From: an uncultured Magnetospirillum sp.
GTDB taxonomy: Bacteria; Pseudomonadota; Alphaproteobacteria; Rhodospirillales; Magnetospirillaceae
Reading direction: 5' to 3'
Length of the DNA stretch: 54,006 nucleotides
Assembly: GCF_903853455.1 (NCBI RefSeq)
Contig: NZ_CAINTR010000055.1
Location: 1-54,006 of the forward strand
Shown here: in pieces, positions 18,664 through 27,184 of the stretch
Position numbering within the stretch: the stretch's first letter is position 1
Layout: the number at the start of each line of letters is the position of its first letter
Translations under genes and position numbers: made by a program
The notes under the pieces: model-generated
Database searches by the model: none
Told to the model about the DNA's origin: nothing
Seen by the model: only the letters and a program-made list of their open reading frames with translations

Positions 18664-20727
18664 ATGAGAAATGTTTCACGTCGCTATGATATTGTTCTGA
18701 CGATTCTATTTTTTTTGATCGCCATTCCCGCCCAGCATTTTGAATGGTTCGCCCTGCTGGAGGACCAGACCCTTTCGTTTCGTCATCAACTCCGGCTGGC
18801 CTATGGTGACGCCAAGGCGTTGGCGCCCGCGTCGGACGTGGTTCTGGTCAACGTCGACGAGCCGTTCTTCAAGGCCTATAAAAGCTTCCCCCTCCGTCGC
18901 ACCGATATCGGCGCCATCGTGACCAATCTCAAGGCGCTGGGCGCGAAGGTCATCGCTGTCGATATGCTGATGGATTTCCCGTCCTCGTACAACGAGGACC
19001 CCGCGCTGGCCAAGGCCTTGAGCGATGCCGGCAATACCGTGCTGGTGGCCCAGGGTGAATTCCACGACGGCAATTTCGTCAAGATCAACTACCCGACCGA
19101 GATGCTGGATAAGGCTTCGGCCAGCGCCTACACCAATATTCAGTCCAACAGCAAGCTGGTCACCACGCTGTCGCGACTCAAGGTCTATCCGGAGATGACG
19201 GGAGAGAAGGGGGGGTGGCCCTTCGCGGTCCGGGCGGCGGCCATGTTCCTTGGGGTCACCCCTAAGCTCGACGGGAACACCCTGGTTCTGGGCACCAAGC
19301 GGGTTCCGCTCGATCACCAGAACCGGCTTTACATCGATTTTCCCCCTCTGCCGAGCGGCAACCGCTTCCTCAGTCAGTCAGCGGGGATCAGCGCCCTGGA
19401 GTTCCTGGATATTTCCGGGCTCGACGACAACGATCGCGCCGAACTGGAATTTTGGGTCAAGGACAAGATCGTGGTCCTGGGCGACACCTCCGAGGTGTCG
19501 CACGACTGGTTCGACACGCCGGTGGGCATGGTCTACGGGGTCGAGATCATCGCCGACAGCGTCGGCAGCATTCTCAAGGGCGCGCCGCTGCGCGCGGTCG
19601 GTCCGGGGACGGCCACCACCTCGGCCATGCTGATGATGATGATCATGGTGGTGCTGTCGCTGTCCTTGACCCGGCCGCTGCTGCGCGGCTTGTGCGTGCT
19701 GGTGGTCGGCGGCGGCTTCATCACCTTGTCCTCCCTGCTTTACATCAAGGTCGGCTTGGTGCTGCCCACCTCCTACGTGATCCTGGCGACCATGATGAGC
19801 TATCTGCTGATCGAGTTCCGTCAGTATCTGGTCGAGCGCAATCAGAAGCAGCAGATCGCCAAGACCTTCGGCCAGTACATTCCGCCGGAACTGGTGGAGG
19901 AAATGAACAAGAGCGGCCAGCCGTTCACGGTGGGCGGTGAAAGCCGCGAGATGACCGTGCTGTTCTCCGATGTGCGCGGCTTCACCACCATCTCGGAGGG
20001 GTTCACGCCGCAGGAACTGACGGTGCTGATGAATATTTTCCTCAGCCGCATGACCGACATCATTCAGGCCCATCGTGGTACCATCGACAAGTATATGGGC
20101 GATGCCATCATGGCGTTCTGGGGGGCGCCCTTGGATGATCCCGATCATGCCAAGCATGCCATCACGGCGGCGCTGGAGATGGTCAAGACCATGGACGGCA
20201 GTCTGCGCGAGGAGTTCATCGCGCGGGGATGGAAGCCCATCAAGTTCGGCATCGGCCTCAACACCGGAAGCATGACGGTCGGCAACATGGGGTCCGACTT
20301 CCGCATGGCCTATACCGCCATGGGCGATGCCGTCAATCTGGGGTCGCGCATCGAAAGCCTGACCAAGCAGTACGGCGTCGCCTTGATGATCAGCGAGTAT
20401 ACCCAGGCGGCGGTTCCGGGGCTGATCAGCCGGGAGCTCGACATGGTCAGGGTCAAGGGCAAGGACACGCCGGTCCGCCTGTTCGAGCCGCTGGGCTTCG
20501 AGGGCGCCGCCGATACCGAGACCTTGGCGCGGGTTGCCCATCATCACGGTGCGCTGCAGTTGTTCCGCGAGCAGAAATGGGATGGAGCCGCCGCGACCTT
20601 CGCCATGTTGTCGGCGGAAGAGCCCGAGCGCATGATCTACAAGGTCTATCTGGACCGTATCGCCCATTTCCGGGAAGAGCCGCCCGGTCCCGATTGGGAC
20701 GGCGTCTATACCCATAAGGAGAAGTAA
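18664..20727 (+). CDS. CHASE2-domain class III adenylate cyclase
   Basis: The 687-residue sensor cyclase has an N-terminal membrane helix and a periplasmic CHASE2 domain (about 35-315; SDVVLVNVDEPFF, GAKVIAVDMLMDFPS). Three membrane helices (about 318-395) and a cytoplasmic cyclase domain (about 425-615) follow. Metal-binding Asp436 (FSDVRGF) and Asp480 (MGDAIMAF) are present, as are Asn558 and Arg562 (NLGSRIE). Substrate-choice residues Lys476 and Thr551 suggest ATP, so cAMP is the expected product. The C-terminal tail (620-687) may be a helical hairpin. It lies between the FecR-like and CHAT genes, so the periplasmic neighbours may set its activity. Confidence 0.9.
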   Translation: MRNVSRRYDIVLTILFFLIAIPAQHFEWFALLEDQTLSFRHQLRLAYGDAKALAPASDVVLVNVDEPFFKAYKSFPLRRTDIGAIVTNLKALGAKVIAVDMLMDFPSSYNEDPALAKALSDAGNTVLVAQGEFHDGNFVKINYPTEMLDKASASAYTNIQSNSKLVTTLSRLKVYPEMTGEKGGWPFAVRAAAMFLGVTPKLDGNTLVLGTKRVPLDHQNRLYIDFPPLPSGNRFLSQSAGISALEFLDISGLDDNDRAELEFWVKDKIVVLGDTSEVSHDWFDTPVGMVYGVEIIADSVGSILKGAPLRAVGPGTATTSAMLMMMIMVVLSLSLTRPLLRGLCVLVVGGGFITLSSLLYIKVGLVLPTSYVILATMMSYLLIEFRQYLVERNQKQQIAKTFGQYIPPELVEEMNKSGQPFTVGGESREMTVLFSDVRGFTTISEGFTPQELTVLMNIFLSRMTDIIQAHRGTIDKYMGDAIMAFWGAPLDDPDHAKHAITAALEMVKTMDGSLREEFIARGWKPIKFGIGLNTGSMTVGNMGSDFRMAYTAMGDAVNLGSRIESLTKQYGVALMISEYTQAAVPGLISRELDMVRVKGKDTPVRLFEPLGFEGAADTETLARVAHHHGALQLFREQKWDGAAATFAMLSAEEPERMIYKVYLDRIAHFREEPPGPDWDGVYTHKEK

Positions 20728-20775
20728 GGGCGTGGCGGGTTTCGGGGGGAAGGCGCGCTTTTGGGAGATGCTTCG

Positions 20776-23700
20776 ATGATTGCAGGACGCGCCGTCACGG
20801 CTTTCGGTTCCGCTTTGCTGGCAGGGTGGCTCCTGGCCGTCCCGGCCTTCGCGGGAGCGGTCGAGGACGACATCGCCAAGGCTCGCCAAGCCATGCAGGC
20901 CGGCAAGTCCGATGAGGTGATGCGGCTCGATGGGGAAATTTCCAAGCTGCGCGATGTGCTGCCGGCCTGGGTGGCCGAGAAGCAACAGGCGGCGTCGGCG
21001 GTGCCGGCGGCCAAGCAGCGCGCCGCCATGCTGTGGAATCGCGCCCATCAGCAGGCCATCGTCTCGGCCGGCGGCGGCGATCTCGCCAAGGCCATCGACG
21101 AAGCCAATCAGGCCTTCGGGATCGCCAAGGACAATCTGGGCGAGACCCATTTCGCCACCATCATCAGCGCCACCGATCTGGCGGCGTTGCAGCAGATGGC
21201 CGGGCAGGTGGAGGCGGCGGAGGCCAGCTATCAGCTGGTGATCAAGCTGTCGCAGTCCGTGCTGGGCGATGCGCATCCCGAGACCTTGAAGGTGAGCCAA
21301 GCGCTGGCCGGTCTCTATCAGTCCCAGGCTAAGTTCGATCAAGCCACCAAGATCTACCAGGCCGCCGCCAAGGCCGCTGCCGCCGGCCTGGGGGCGGAGC
21401 ATCCCCAGACCCTGGCCTTGCAATTGGCGGTGATTCGCTCCCAGATCAATGCCGGCCATATCAAGGAGGCGACAGCCCTTCTCGACGCCACCTGTGTCGC
21501 CTCGCGCAAGGTGTATGGCGAGGCTCATGGCGAATTCTCGCGGTGTTTGGCCGAGCAGGGCGCCTTGAAACGCCAGCAGGGCGAGTACAACGTCGCCGCC
21601 GGTCTTTACGATCAGGCTCTGGCGATCCAGAAGCTTGCTTTGGCGCCGAGCGATCCGCTGGGGCTGTCCACCCGGATCGACGCCGGCGCGGTCTACCACC
21701 GTCAGGGACGGCTGGCCGAGGCTCAGCAGGAACTGGAGGGAGCCGTCCGCGATGCCGGCGCCGCCAACGACACCTCCGCCCAGCTCAGCGCCAAGGGCGA
21801 CCTCGCCGATGTGCTGGATGATCGCGGCGACTATGCCGCCGCCGAGGCCATGGCCAAGGACGTGCTGGAGCAGCAGACCGTGCGGCTGGGCGCCGGCCAT
21901 CCCAATACCCTGGCGGCGCTGTCGTCGCTGGCCAGCATCTATCGCAAGCAAGGACGGCTGATCGAGGCGGAGAAGACCTTCCAGGAGGCTTGGGACCGTT
22001 ACCACAAGGTTCTCGGCGACGATCATCGCTCCACCGTCATCGCCGCCAACAATCTGGGCGAGATCCTGGAGAAGGAAGGCATCTACGAGCGGGCCGAGCC
22101 CTATCTGCGCGGTGCTTTGCAAGGCAGCCGGGCGGCGTTCGGCGAGACTCATCCCGCGACCATGACCGCCATGAACAATCTGGCGCTGCTCTACGAGAGC
22201 CAGGGCGTGTTCGACAAGGCCGAGCCGCTGTATCAAAGCGTCATCACCGTGTTCAGCAAGACCATCGGTCCCCGGCATCCGGACACCATCGCCAGCACCA
22301 ACAATCTGGCCTATCTCTATATGCTCAAGGGCGAGTACGAGCGGGCGGCGGTGATGTTCAAGCAGGTCCACGAGGCCTGGGTGAAGGCCTATGGACCGAG
22401 GCACCAGAACACCCTGAAGGCGCTCAATAATCTGGCGCGGGCCTATCACAAGATGGGCAAATTCAAGGAGGCGGAACAGGCCTTCGACCAGGCCCTGGCG
22501 GCGCGCCGCGCCGTGCTGGGGGAACGGCATATCGACACGCTGCGGTCCATGCACGACCTGGCGGCGCTGTACCGCTCCACCAAACGCCTCGACGAGGCGG
22601 AGGCGCTGCTGAAAAAGACCCTGGCCGCCGACGAGAGCGTTCTGGGGCCGGTCCATCCCTATACCTTCGAAACGCTCAACACCCTGGCGGGGGTCCAGGA
22701 GGACAAGGGCGACATCAAGGCCGCGGCCGAGACCCGCAAGACCACCTTCGTCCGCCGGACCGAGTTCCTCAACCGGGTTCTCTATGTCACCGGCGACAAC
22801 GCCCGCGAAGGTTATGTCCGCCTGCATCAGCCGGAACTGGCCGCCTATGTGGCGGTGCTGACCAAATTGGACGAGACCGTCGCCGGCAAGGCGCTGATGG
22901 AGGTCAGCCTCAACCGCAAGGGATTGCTGCTGAAGGTCGCGTCGGAAATCCAGCAGGTCACCCGTCTGTCGCGTGACCCCGAGCTGACCAAGCTGACCGA
23001 ACAGTTGACCGAGGTCCGCAAGCATCTGGCGGCGCTGACCCTGTCGGGGCCGACCGAGGAGACCAAGGACAATCACGCTGAGGTCCTCAACGGCCTGGAA
23101 GAGCAAATCAACACCCTGCAGGGCGCCTTGGGCCGCTCCAGCGTCCGCTTCCAGCAATCGGTCGCCGCCATTTCCCTGGACGAATTGGTCAAGGCTTTGC
23201 CGGCCAACGCGGCGCTGGTGGACTACTTCATCTATGGCGAGGATGGCCAACAGAAGCTGGTCGCCGCGGTTTTGCGCAAGGACGGCGACACTCCGGTCTA
23301 TGGGCTGGTTAAGTTCGACAGCGTCAGCGCCATCGACAACGCCATCCTCAAATACCGGACCGATATCCAGAACGAGGAAATCGAAATCGACGACCTGCTG
23401 GATTCGGGCGAGGCCGTCGACAAGCTGGTGTGGGAGCCGTTGAACCGGGTTCTCAAGGATCGCACCAACGTCTACCTGGTGCCCGACGGCACCCTGAACA
23501 TCCTGCCCATCAGCGCCTTGGTGGAAAAGAACCGCAAATACCTGATCGAGCGGATCGACCTGCACGTCCTGACGTCGAGCCGGGACCTGCTGCCGTCGCA
23601 CATTCCGGCGGCCAAGGGCGGTTACATGATCAATGCCGGTCCCGACTACAACACCGACGAGGTGGTGGGCAAGGCGGTGCTGGAGAAGGCCCGCTCGCGC

Positions 23701-24432
23701 TCGGCCGGTTCCGACGTCCAGTCGGCGGTGCGCGGCATGTCGGGCATGCGCGGTCTCCGCTTCGACCCGCTGCCCGGCGCCGAGAAGGAAGGCCAACTGA
23801 TCCAGAAGACGGTGGAGGGGCAGGGCAAGCCCACCGCCATCTATTCCAAGGCCAACGCCCAGGAAAAGGTGCTGCGGGAGATGCAGCAGCCGCCGGAGAT
23901 ACTCCATATCGCCACCCACGGATTCTTCCTCAAGGCGGACGACACCCTGCGTAAGCGCCTGCTCAAGCTTCAGCGTTCCAGCGATTTCCAGTTTCCGCCG
24001 CCCGGCGACAACCCGCTGCTGCGTGCCGGTCTGGCCTTCGCCGGCATCAACTCCAACGCCCAGGTACTGGGCGACATCGACACCGACAACGATGGCGTCC
24101 TGACGGCGCTGGAGGTGTTGGGCCTCGATCTCACCGGGACGCGTCTAGCCATCCTGTCGGCGTGCGAAACCGGCCTGGGCGAGATCCACGAGGGCGAGGG
24201 CGTCTACGGTCTGCGGCGGGCTTTCCAGGAGGCCGGCGCCCAGTCCGTGGTCTCTTCGCTGTGGGAAGTCAGCGACGCCGGAACCCAGACGTTGATGGCG
24301 GCTCTTTACAAAAGGTTGCTGGCAGGCAAGACTCCACACGACGCATTGCGTGAGGCTCAATTGGAAATGCTTAGAAACTCGCAGTGGAGCATGCCGTACA
24401 TCTGGTCCGCCTTCTTCATGGTGGGTGGATGA
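20776..24432 (+). CDS. Exported TPR-CHAT caspase-like protease
   Basis: The 1218-residue protein begins with a probable signal peptide (hydrophobic 8-25, cleavage near AFA). About a dozen kinesin-light-chain-like TPRs (about 85-650) follow, such as ATMTAMNNLALLYESQGVFD. A helical linker leads to a CHAT domain (about 820-1218). The caspase-like dyad is His1048 (HIATHGFF) and Cys1130 (LSACETGLG), and the GEGVYGLRRAF and SSLWEVSD elements are intact. Between them, residues 1102-1113 form a textbook EF-hand loop (DTDNDGVLTALE). CHAT proteases are typically activated by partners through TPRs and cleave specific proteins. Export is unusual. The ATG at 20776 fits the signal peptide; its stop overlaps the next start. 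Confidence 0.88.
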   Translation: MIAGRAVTAFGSALLAGWLLAVPAFAGAVEDDIAKARQAMQAGKSDEVMRLDGEISKLRDVLPAWVAEKQQAASAVPAAKQRAAMLWNRAHQQAIVSAGGGDLAKAIDEANQAFGIAKDNLGETHFATIISATDLAALQQMAGQVEAAEASYQLVIKLSQSVLGDAHPETLKVSQALAGLYQSQAKFDQATKIYQAAAKAAAAGLGAEHPQTLALQLAVIRSQINAGHIKEATALLDATCVASRKVYGEAHGEFSRCLAEQGALKRQQGEYNVAAGLYDQALAIQKLALAPSDPLGLSTRIDAGAVYHRQGRLAEAQQELEGAVRDAGAANDTSAQLSAKGDLADVLDDRGDYAAAEAMAKDVLEQQTVRLGAGHPNTLAALSSLASIYRKQGRLIEAEKTFQEAWDRYHKVLGDDHRSTVIAANNLGEILEKEGIYERAEPYLRGALQGSRAAFGETHPATMTAMNNLALLYESQGVFDKAEPLYQSVITVFSKTIGPRHPDTIASTNNLAYLYMLKGEYERAAVMFKQVHEAWVKAYGPRHQNTLKALNNLARAYHKMGKFKEAEQAFDQALAARRAVLGERHIDTLRSMHDLAALYRSTKRLDEAEALLKKTLAADESVLGPVHPYTFETLNTLAGVQEDKGDIKAAAETRKTTFVRRTEFLNRVLYVTGDNAREGYVRLHQPELAAYVAVLTKLDETVAGKALMEVSLNRKGLLLKVASEIQQVTRLSRDPELTKLTEQLTEVRKHLAALTLSGPTEETKDNHAEVLNGLEEQINTLQGALGRSSVRFQQSVAAISLDELVKALPANAALVDYFIYGEDGQQKLVAAVLRKDGDTPVYGLVKFDSVSAIDNAILKYRTDIQNEEIEIDDLLDSGEAVDKLVWEPLNRVLKDRTNVYLVPDGTLNILPISALVEKNRKYLIERIDLHVLTSSRDLLPSHIPAAKGGYMINAGPDYNTDEVVGKAVLEKARSRSAGSDVQSAVRGMSGMRGLRFDPLPGAEKEGQLIQKTVEGQGKPTAIYSKANAQEKVLREMQQPPEILHIATHGFFLKADDTLRKRLLKLQRSSDFQFPPPGDNPLLRAGLAFAGINSNAQVLGDIDTDNDGVLTALEVLGLDLTGTRLAILSACETGLGEIHEGEGVYGLRRAFQEAGAQSVVSSLWEVSDAGTQTLMAALYKRLLAGKTPHDALREAQLEMLRNSQWSMPYIWSAFFMVGG

Positions 24433-26708
24433 TGTCTTCCTCGGGGCGCCAGTCCAGTTCCGTTTCAAGAGCCACGGCAATGACCGGCAGCCGCATGCGC
24501 GTGGTGCCGGTGTCGCCGGGGATCAGTTGGGTCGAGGTGCCCGAGGCCGATCTCCGGGTGCTGTGCGGCTGCCCGGCCGACAGCGTCAAGCATCTGATCA
24601 AGCGCGGACTGATCATTCCCACCGAGCGGGCCGGCGTCACCTTCGAAACCGGCCCCAACGTCATCTTGCTGTCCGATGTGTCGTTGCAGAACGGCGCCTT
24701 CTGCAATCTCTCGGAATTTCCCATCCTCCAGATGCTGTATCGCCAGGGGATGATCATTCCCGGCCACCCCAACTGCACGGGGCGCAAGCCCTTGATCATG
24801 GGGCTCGCCCAGCAGGTCGAGGCGCAGCTGGACTATGTCATGCGCGGCAATTACGGATTGCTGTCGGAAGAGGAGATGCTGGCGGCCGGGGTGCCGCCCG
24901 ACATGGCGCAGGAATGGATGCGCATGAAGCTGCGGTTCGCCTTCGGCGCCATCCGGCCGCCGCGTGACCTGCTCGACACCTGCGTCATCGGCGACGGTCC
25001 GGCCATCCTGCCCGGAGGCGTCACGGTGCGGCGGCTGGAACTGAACGTCTTCGAGTTCGACTATGACGGCGAGACCGCCATCGTCGATCTCAACCTGGGA
25101 ATGGGCCGGACCTATGAGACACCCTATCACCTGGGGTATCACGATCTGGAGCGCGGTTACTTCTCCATCGTTCATTCCGGCGAGGGCGATGGCTGGGACC
25201 CCGAGCGCGCCGCCATGTCCTCCATCATCATGTTCCAGGGCAAGGTCTATCTGATCGACGCCGGCCCCAACATCCATGGGGCGTTGCAGGCGTTGGGGAT
25301 CGGCGTGCAGGAGGTGGAGGGCATCTTCCACACCCATTGCCACGACGATCATTTCTGCGGCCTCACCACCCTGTTCCGCGCCGATCACCGCATCAAATAT
25401 TTCGCGGTGCCGTCGGTGCGGGCCTCGGTGGCCAAGAAGCTGTCGGCGCTCACCTCCATCGCCGAGGATTCCTTCGGCGAGTATTTCGAGATCTGCGATC
25501 TCGACCTCGGCGTCTGGAGCAACATCGACGGCCTCGAAGTCATGCCGGTCTTTTCGCCGCATCCGGTGGAGACGACGGTGTTCCGCTTCCGCACCCCGTG
25601 GGAGGAGGGCTTTCGCTCCTACGCCCACATGGCCGACATCGTGTCGCTGGACGTGCTGGGGCAGATGGTCGACGACGACGAGACCCACCACGGCATCAGC
25701 AGCGCGTTGATGATGCAGGTCCGCGACGAGTATCTGGTCCCGGCCGACATCAAGAAGCTCGACATCGGGGGAGGGCTGATTCACGGTTGCGCCGAGGATT
25801 TTCGCGAGGACGCCTCGGGAAAGATCATCTTGGCCCATACCGCGCTGCCGTTGACGCGGGTTCAGAAAAGCATCGGTTCCGGCGCGCCGTTCGGAACGGT
25901 GGACGACCTGATTCCCTCCCATCAGGAGTACCGCCTGCGGGCCGCTCACGGCTATCTGGCGGCCTATTTCCTGGGAGTCCCGGAACACCAGATCCGGATT
26001 CTGCTCAATCACCCGGTGGTGACGTTCAACCCCGAAAGCATCCTGCTGCGTGAAGGCAGCATCTGCGACGACGTCTACCTGATTCTCACCGGACTGGTGG
26101 AGACCATCGAAGCCGACAGCGACCACAACGCCACCCTGTCGGCCGGCGCCATGGTGGGCGAATCCTATGCCTTGTCGGGCGAGCCGTCGTTGGAGACCTT
26201 CCGTGCCCTCAGCTTCGTGCGGGCGTTGCGGATTCCTTCGACACTGTATCGCAATTTCGTTGATCGCAACCAGATGAGCGAGCGCATTTGGCGCCTGTCG
26301 TATCTGCGCAATTTCTTCAATCACACATGGTTGTTCGGCGAAAGCATGTCCAACCTGACCGAAGTCGCCATCGCCGAGGCGTCGGAGCCCTGTTACCTCG
26401 CCACCGGCGAGGAGATCGACACCACTGGGCAGGATTTCGTCTACATGGTGCGTGACGGCATGCTGGAACGTCACATCAACGGGGCGGTGGTGGAATACTG
26501 CGGCATCGGCGAGCCCCTCAACGAGTCCGAGGTGTTGTTCGGTATCCCGTCGGTGGGAAAACTGGTTGCCGGTCTGCGGACCGAACTGTTGCTGGTGCCC
26601 GGCCCGGTGGTGCGCGCTATTCCGGTGGCACGGTGGAAACTGCTGGAATTGCATCAGCGGCGGATGAGGACTTTTTCCTCCATCAAGTCGGACGTGGTGT
26701 CATCCTGA
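24429..26708 (+). CDS. Metallo-beta-lactamase-fold protein with cNMP-binding-like domains
   Basis: The 759-residue cytoplasmic protein has an unrecognised N-terminal region (1-200) and a metallo-beta-lactamase fold (about 205-480). The metal motif is intact (His303, His305, Asp307, His308 in HTHCHDDHFCG), with later His/Asp ligands likely in FSPHPVE, HMADIV and LAHTALP. A cyclic-nucleotide-binding-like domain follows (about 530-620). It keeps the GE of the phosphate cassette (577-578), but Ser587 sits where the phosphate-binding Arg is expected. A second, weaker copy may occupy about 645-740. The ATG overlaps the CHAT stop (ATGA). Hydrolytic substrate unknown. Confidence 0.8.
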   Translation: MMSSSGRQSSSVSRATAMTGSRMRVVPVSPGISWVEVPEADLRVLCGCPADSVKHLIKRGLIIPTERAGVTFETGPNVILLSDVSLQNGAFCNLSEFPILQMLYRQGMIIPGHPNCTGRKPLIMGLAQQVEAQLDYVMRGNYGLLSEEEMLAAGVPPDMAQEWMRMKLRFAFGAIRPPRDLLDTCVIGDGPAILPGGVTVRRLELNVFEFDYDGETAIVDLNLGMGRTYETPYHLGYHDLERGYFSIVHSGEGDGWDPERAAMSSIIMFQGKVYLIDAGPNIHGALQALGIGVQEVEGIFHTHCHDDHFCGLTTLFRADHRIKYFAVPSVRASVAKKLSALTSIAEDSFGEYFEICDLDLGVWSNIDGLEVMPVFSPHPVETTVFRFRTPWEEGFRSYAHMADIVSLDVLGQMVDDDETHHGISSALMMQVRDEYLVPADIKKLDIGGGLIHGCAEDFREDASGKIILAHTALPLTRVQKSIGSGAPFGTVDDLIPSHQEYRLRAAHGYLAAYFLGVPEHQIRILLNHPVVTFNPESILLREGSICDDVYLILTGLVETIEADSDHNATLSAGAMVGESYALSGEPSLETFRALSFVRALRIPSTLYRNFVDRNQMSERIWRLSYLRNFFNHTWLFGESMSNLTEVAIAEASEPCYLATGEEIDTTGQDFVYMVRDGMLERHINGAVVEYCGIGEPLNESEVLFGIPSVGKLVAGLRTELLLVPGPVVRAIPVARWKLLELHQRRMRTFSSIKSDVVSS

Positions 26709-27184
26709 CCGGCATCCGTTTTCGAACGACCCTGCGCCTTTTCGCGTGTTGCGGCCTTGTCGCGGTGGCGTCCTGTGCCTCAGCCGTCAATCCGCAGGAT
26801 TCCGACGTACAAATCCTCACCAATCCCGATCATGCGCATTGCGAGATGACCGGTCGCGAGGGCTACCACGCCGTCATCGACACCCCGGCGATGGTGACGG
26901 TTCCCCATTCCGCCGCGCCGGTCCAGGTGGCCTGCTCCGCGCCGGGCCATCGCCGCACCGTCAACAGCCTCAGCGCCACCAGCAGCGGATGGATCTGGGG
27001 CAATTCCGCCTTGCTCATGGTGACCGGCGGAGCGGCGGTGCTGGGGCTGGTGGTTGACGAGGCCCTGGGCTCCAACTGGACCTATCCGAGCGACGCCAAA
27101 TTCGACCTCGACGCCGAGCGACAGCGGCCGGTGCGGGTGCAAACCCGCGATGGCAGCCAGAATCTTGACCTCAAGGCGCGGTAG
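26705..27184 (+). CDS. Small lipoprotein, last gene of the CHAT block
   Basis: From a CTG at 26705 the product reads as an ideal lipoprotein signal (RFRTTLRLFACCGLVAVASC; lipobox VASC with Cys24). A PEGA-like beta stretch (IDTPAMVTVPHSAAPVQVAC), a hydrophobic segment (ALLMVTGGAAVLGLVVD) and a YPSDAKFDLD tail follow. The roughly 159-residue mature part has two Cys. CTG overlaps the previous stop as CTGA. The only standard in-frame start upstream is GTG 26633, which would bury the signal peptide behind 24 residues. Function unknown; probably membrane-tethered in the periplasm. Its 3' end overlaps the convergent kinase gene by 14 bases. Confidence 0.65.
   Translation: MTGIRFRTTLRLFACCGLVAVASCASAVNPQDSDVQILTNPDHAHCEMTGREGYHAVIDTPAMVTVPHSAAPVQVACSAPGHRRTVNSLSATSSGWIWGNSALLMVTGGAAVLGLVVDEALGSNWTYPSDAKFDLDAERQRPVRVQTRDGSQNLDLKAR

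Noticed and set aside
19378-23919. 1513-codon minus-strand frame
   Set aside because: Antisense to the cyclase and CHAT genes, rich in His, Gly, Gln and Leu as expected from a GC-rich shadow frame; no domain seen.
24465-26654. 729-codon minus-strand frame
   Set aside because: Antisense to the MBL/cNMP-like gene; low-complexity shadow composition.
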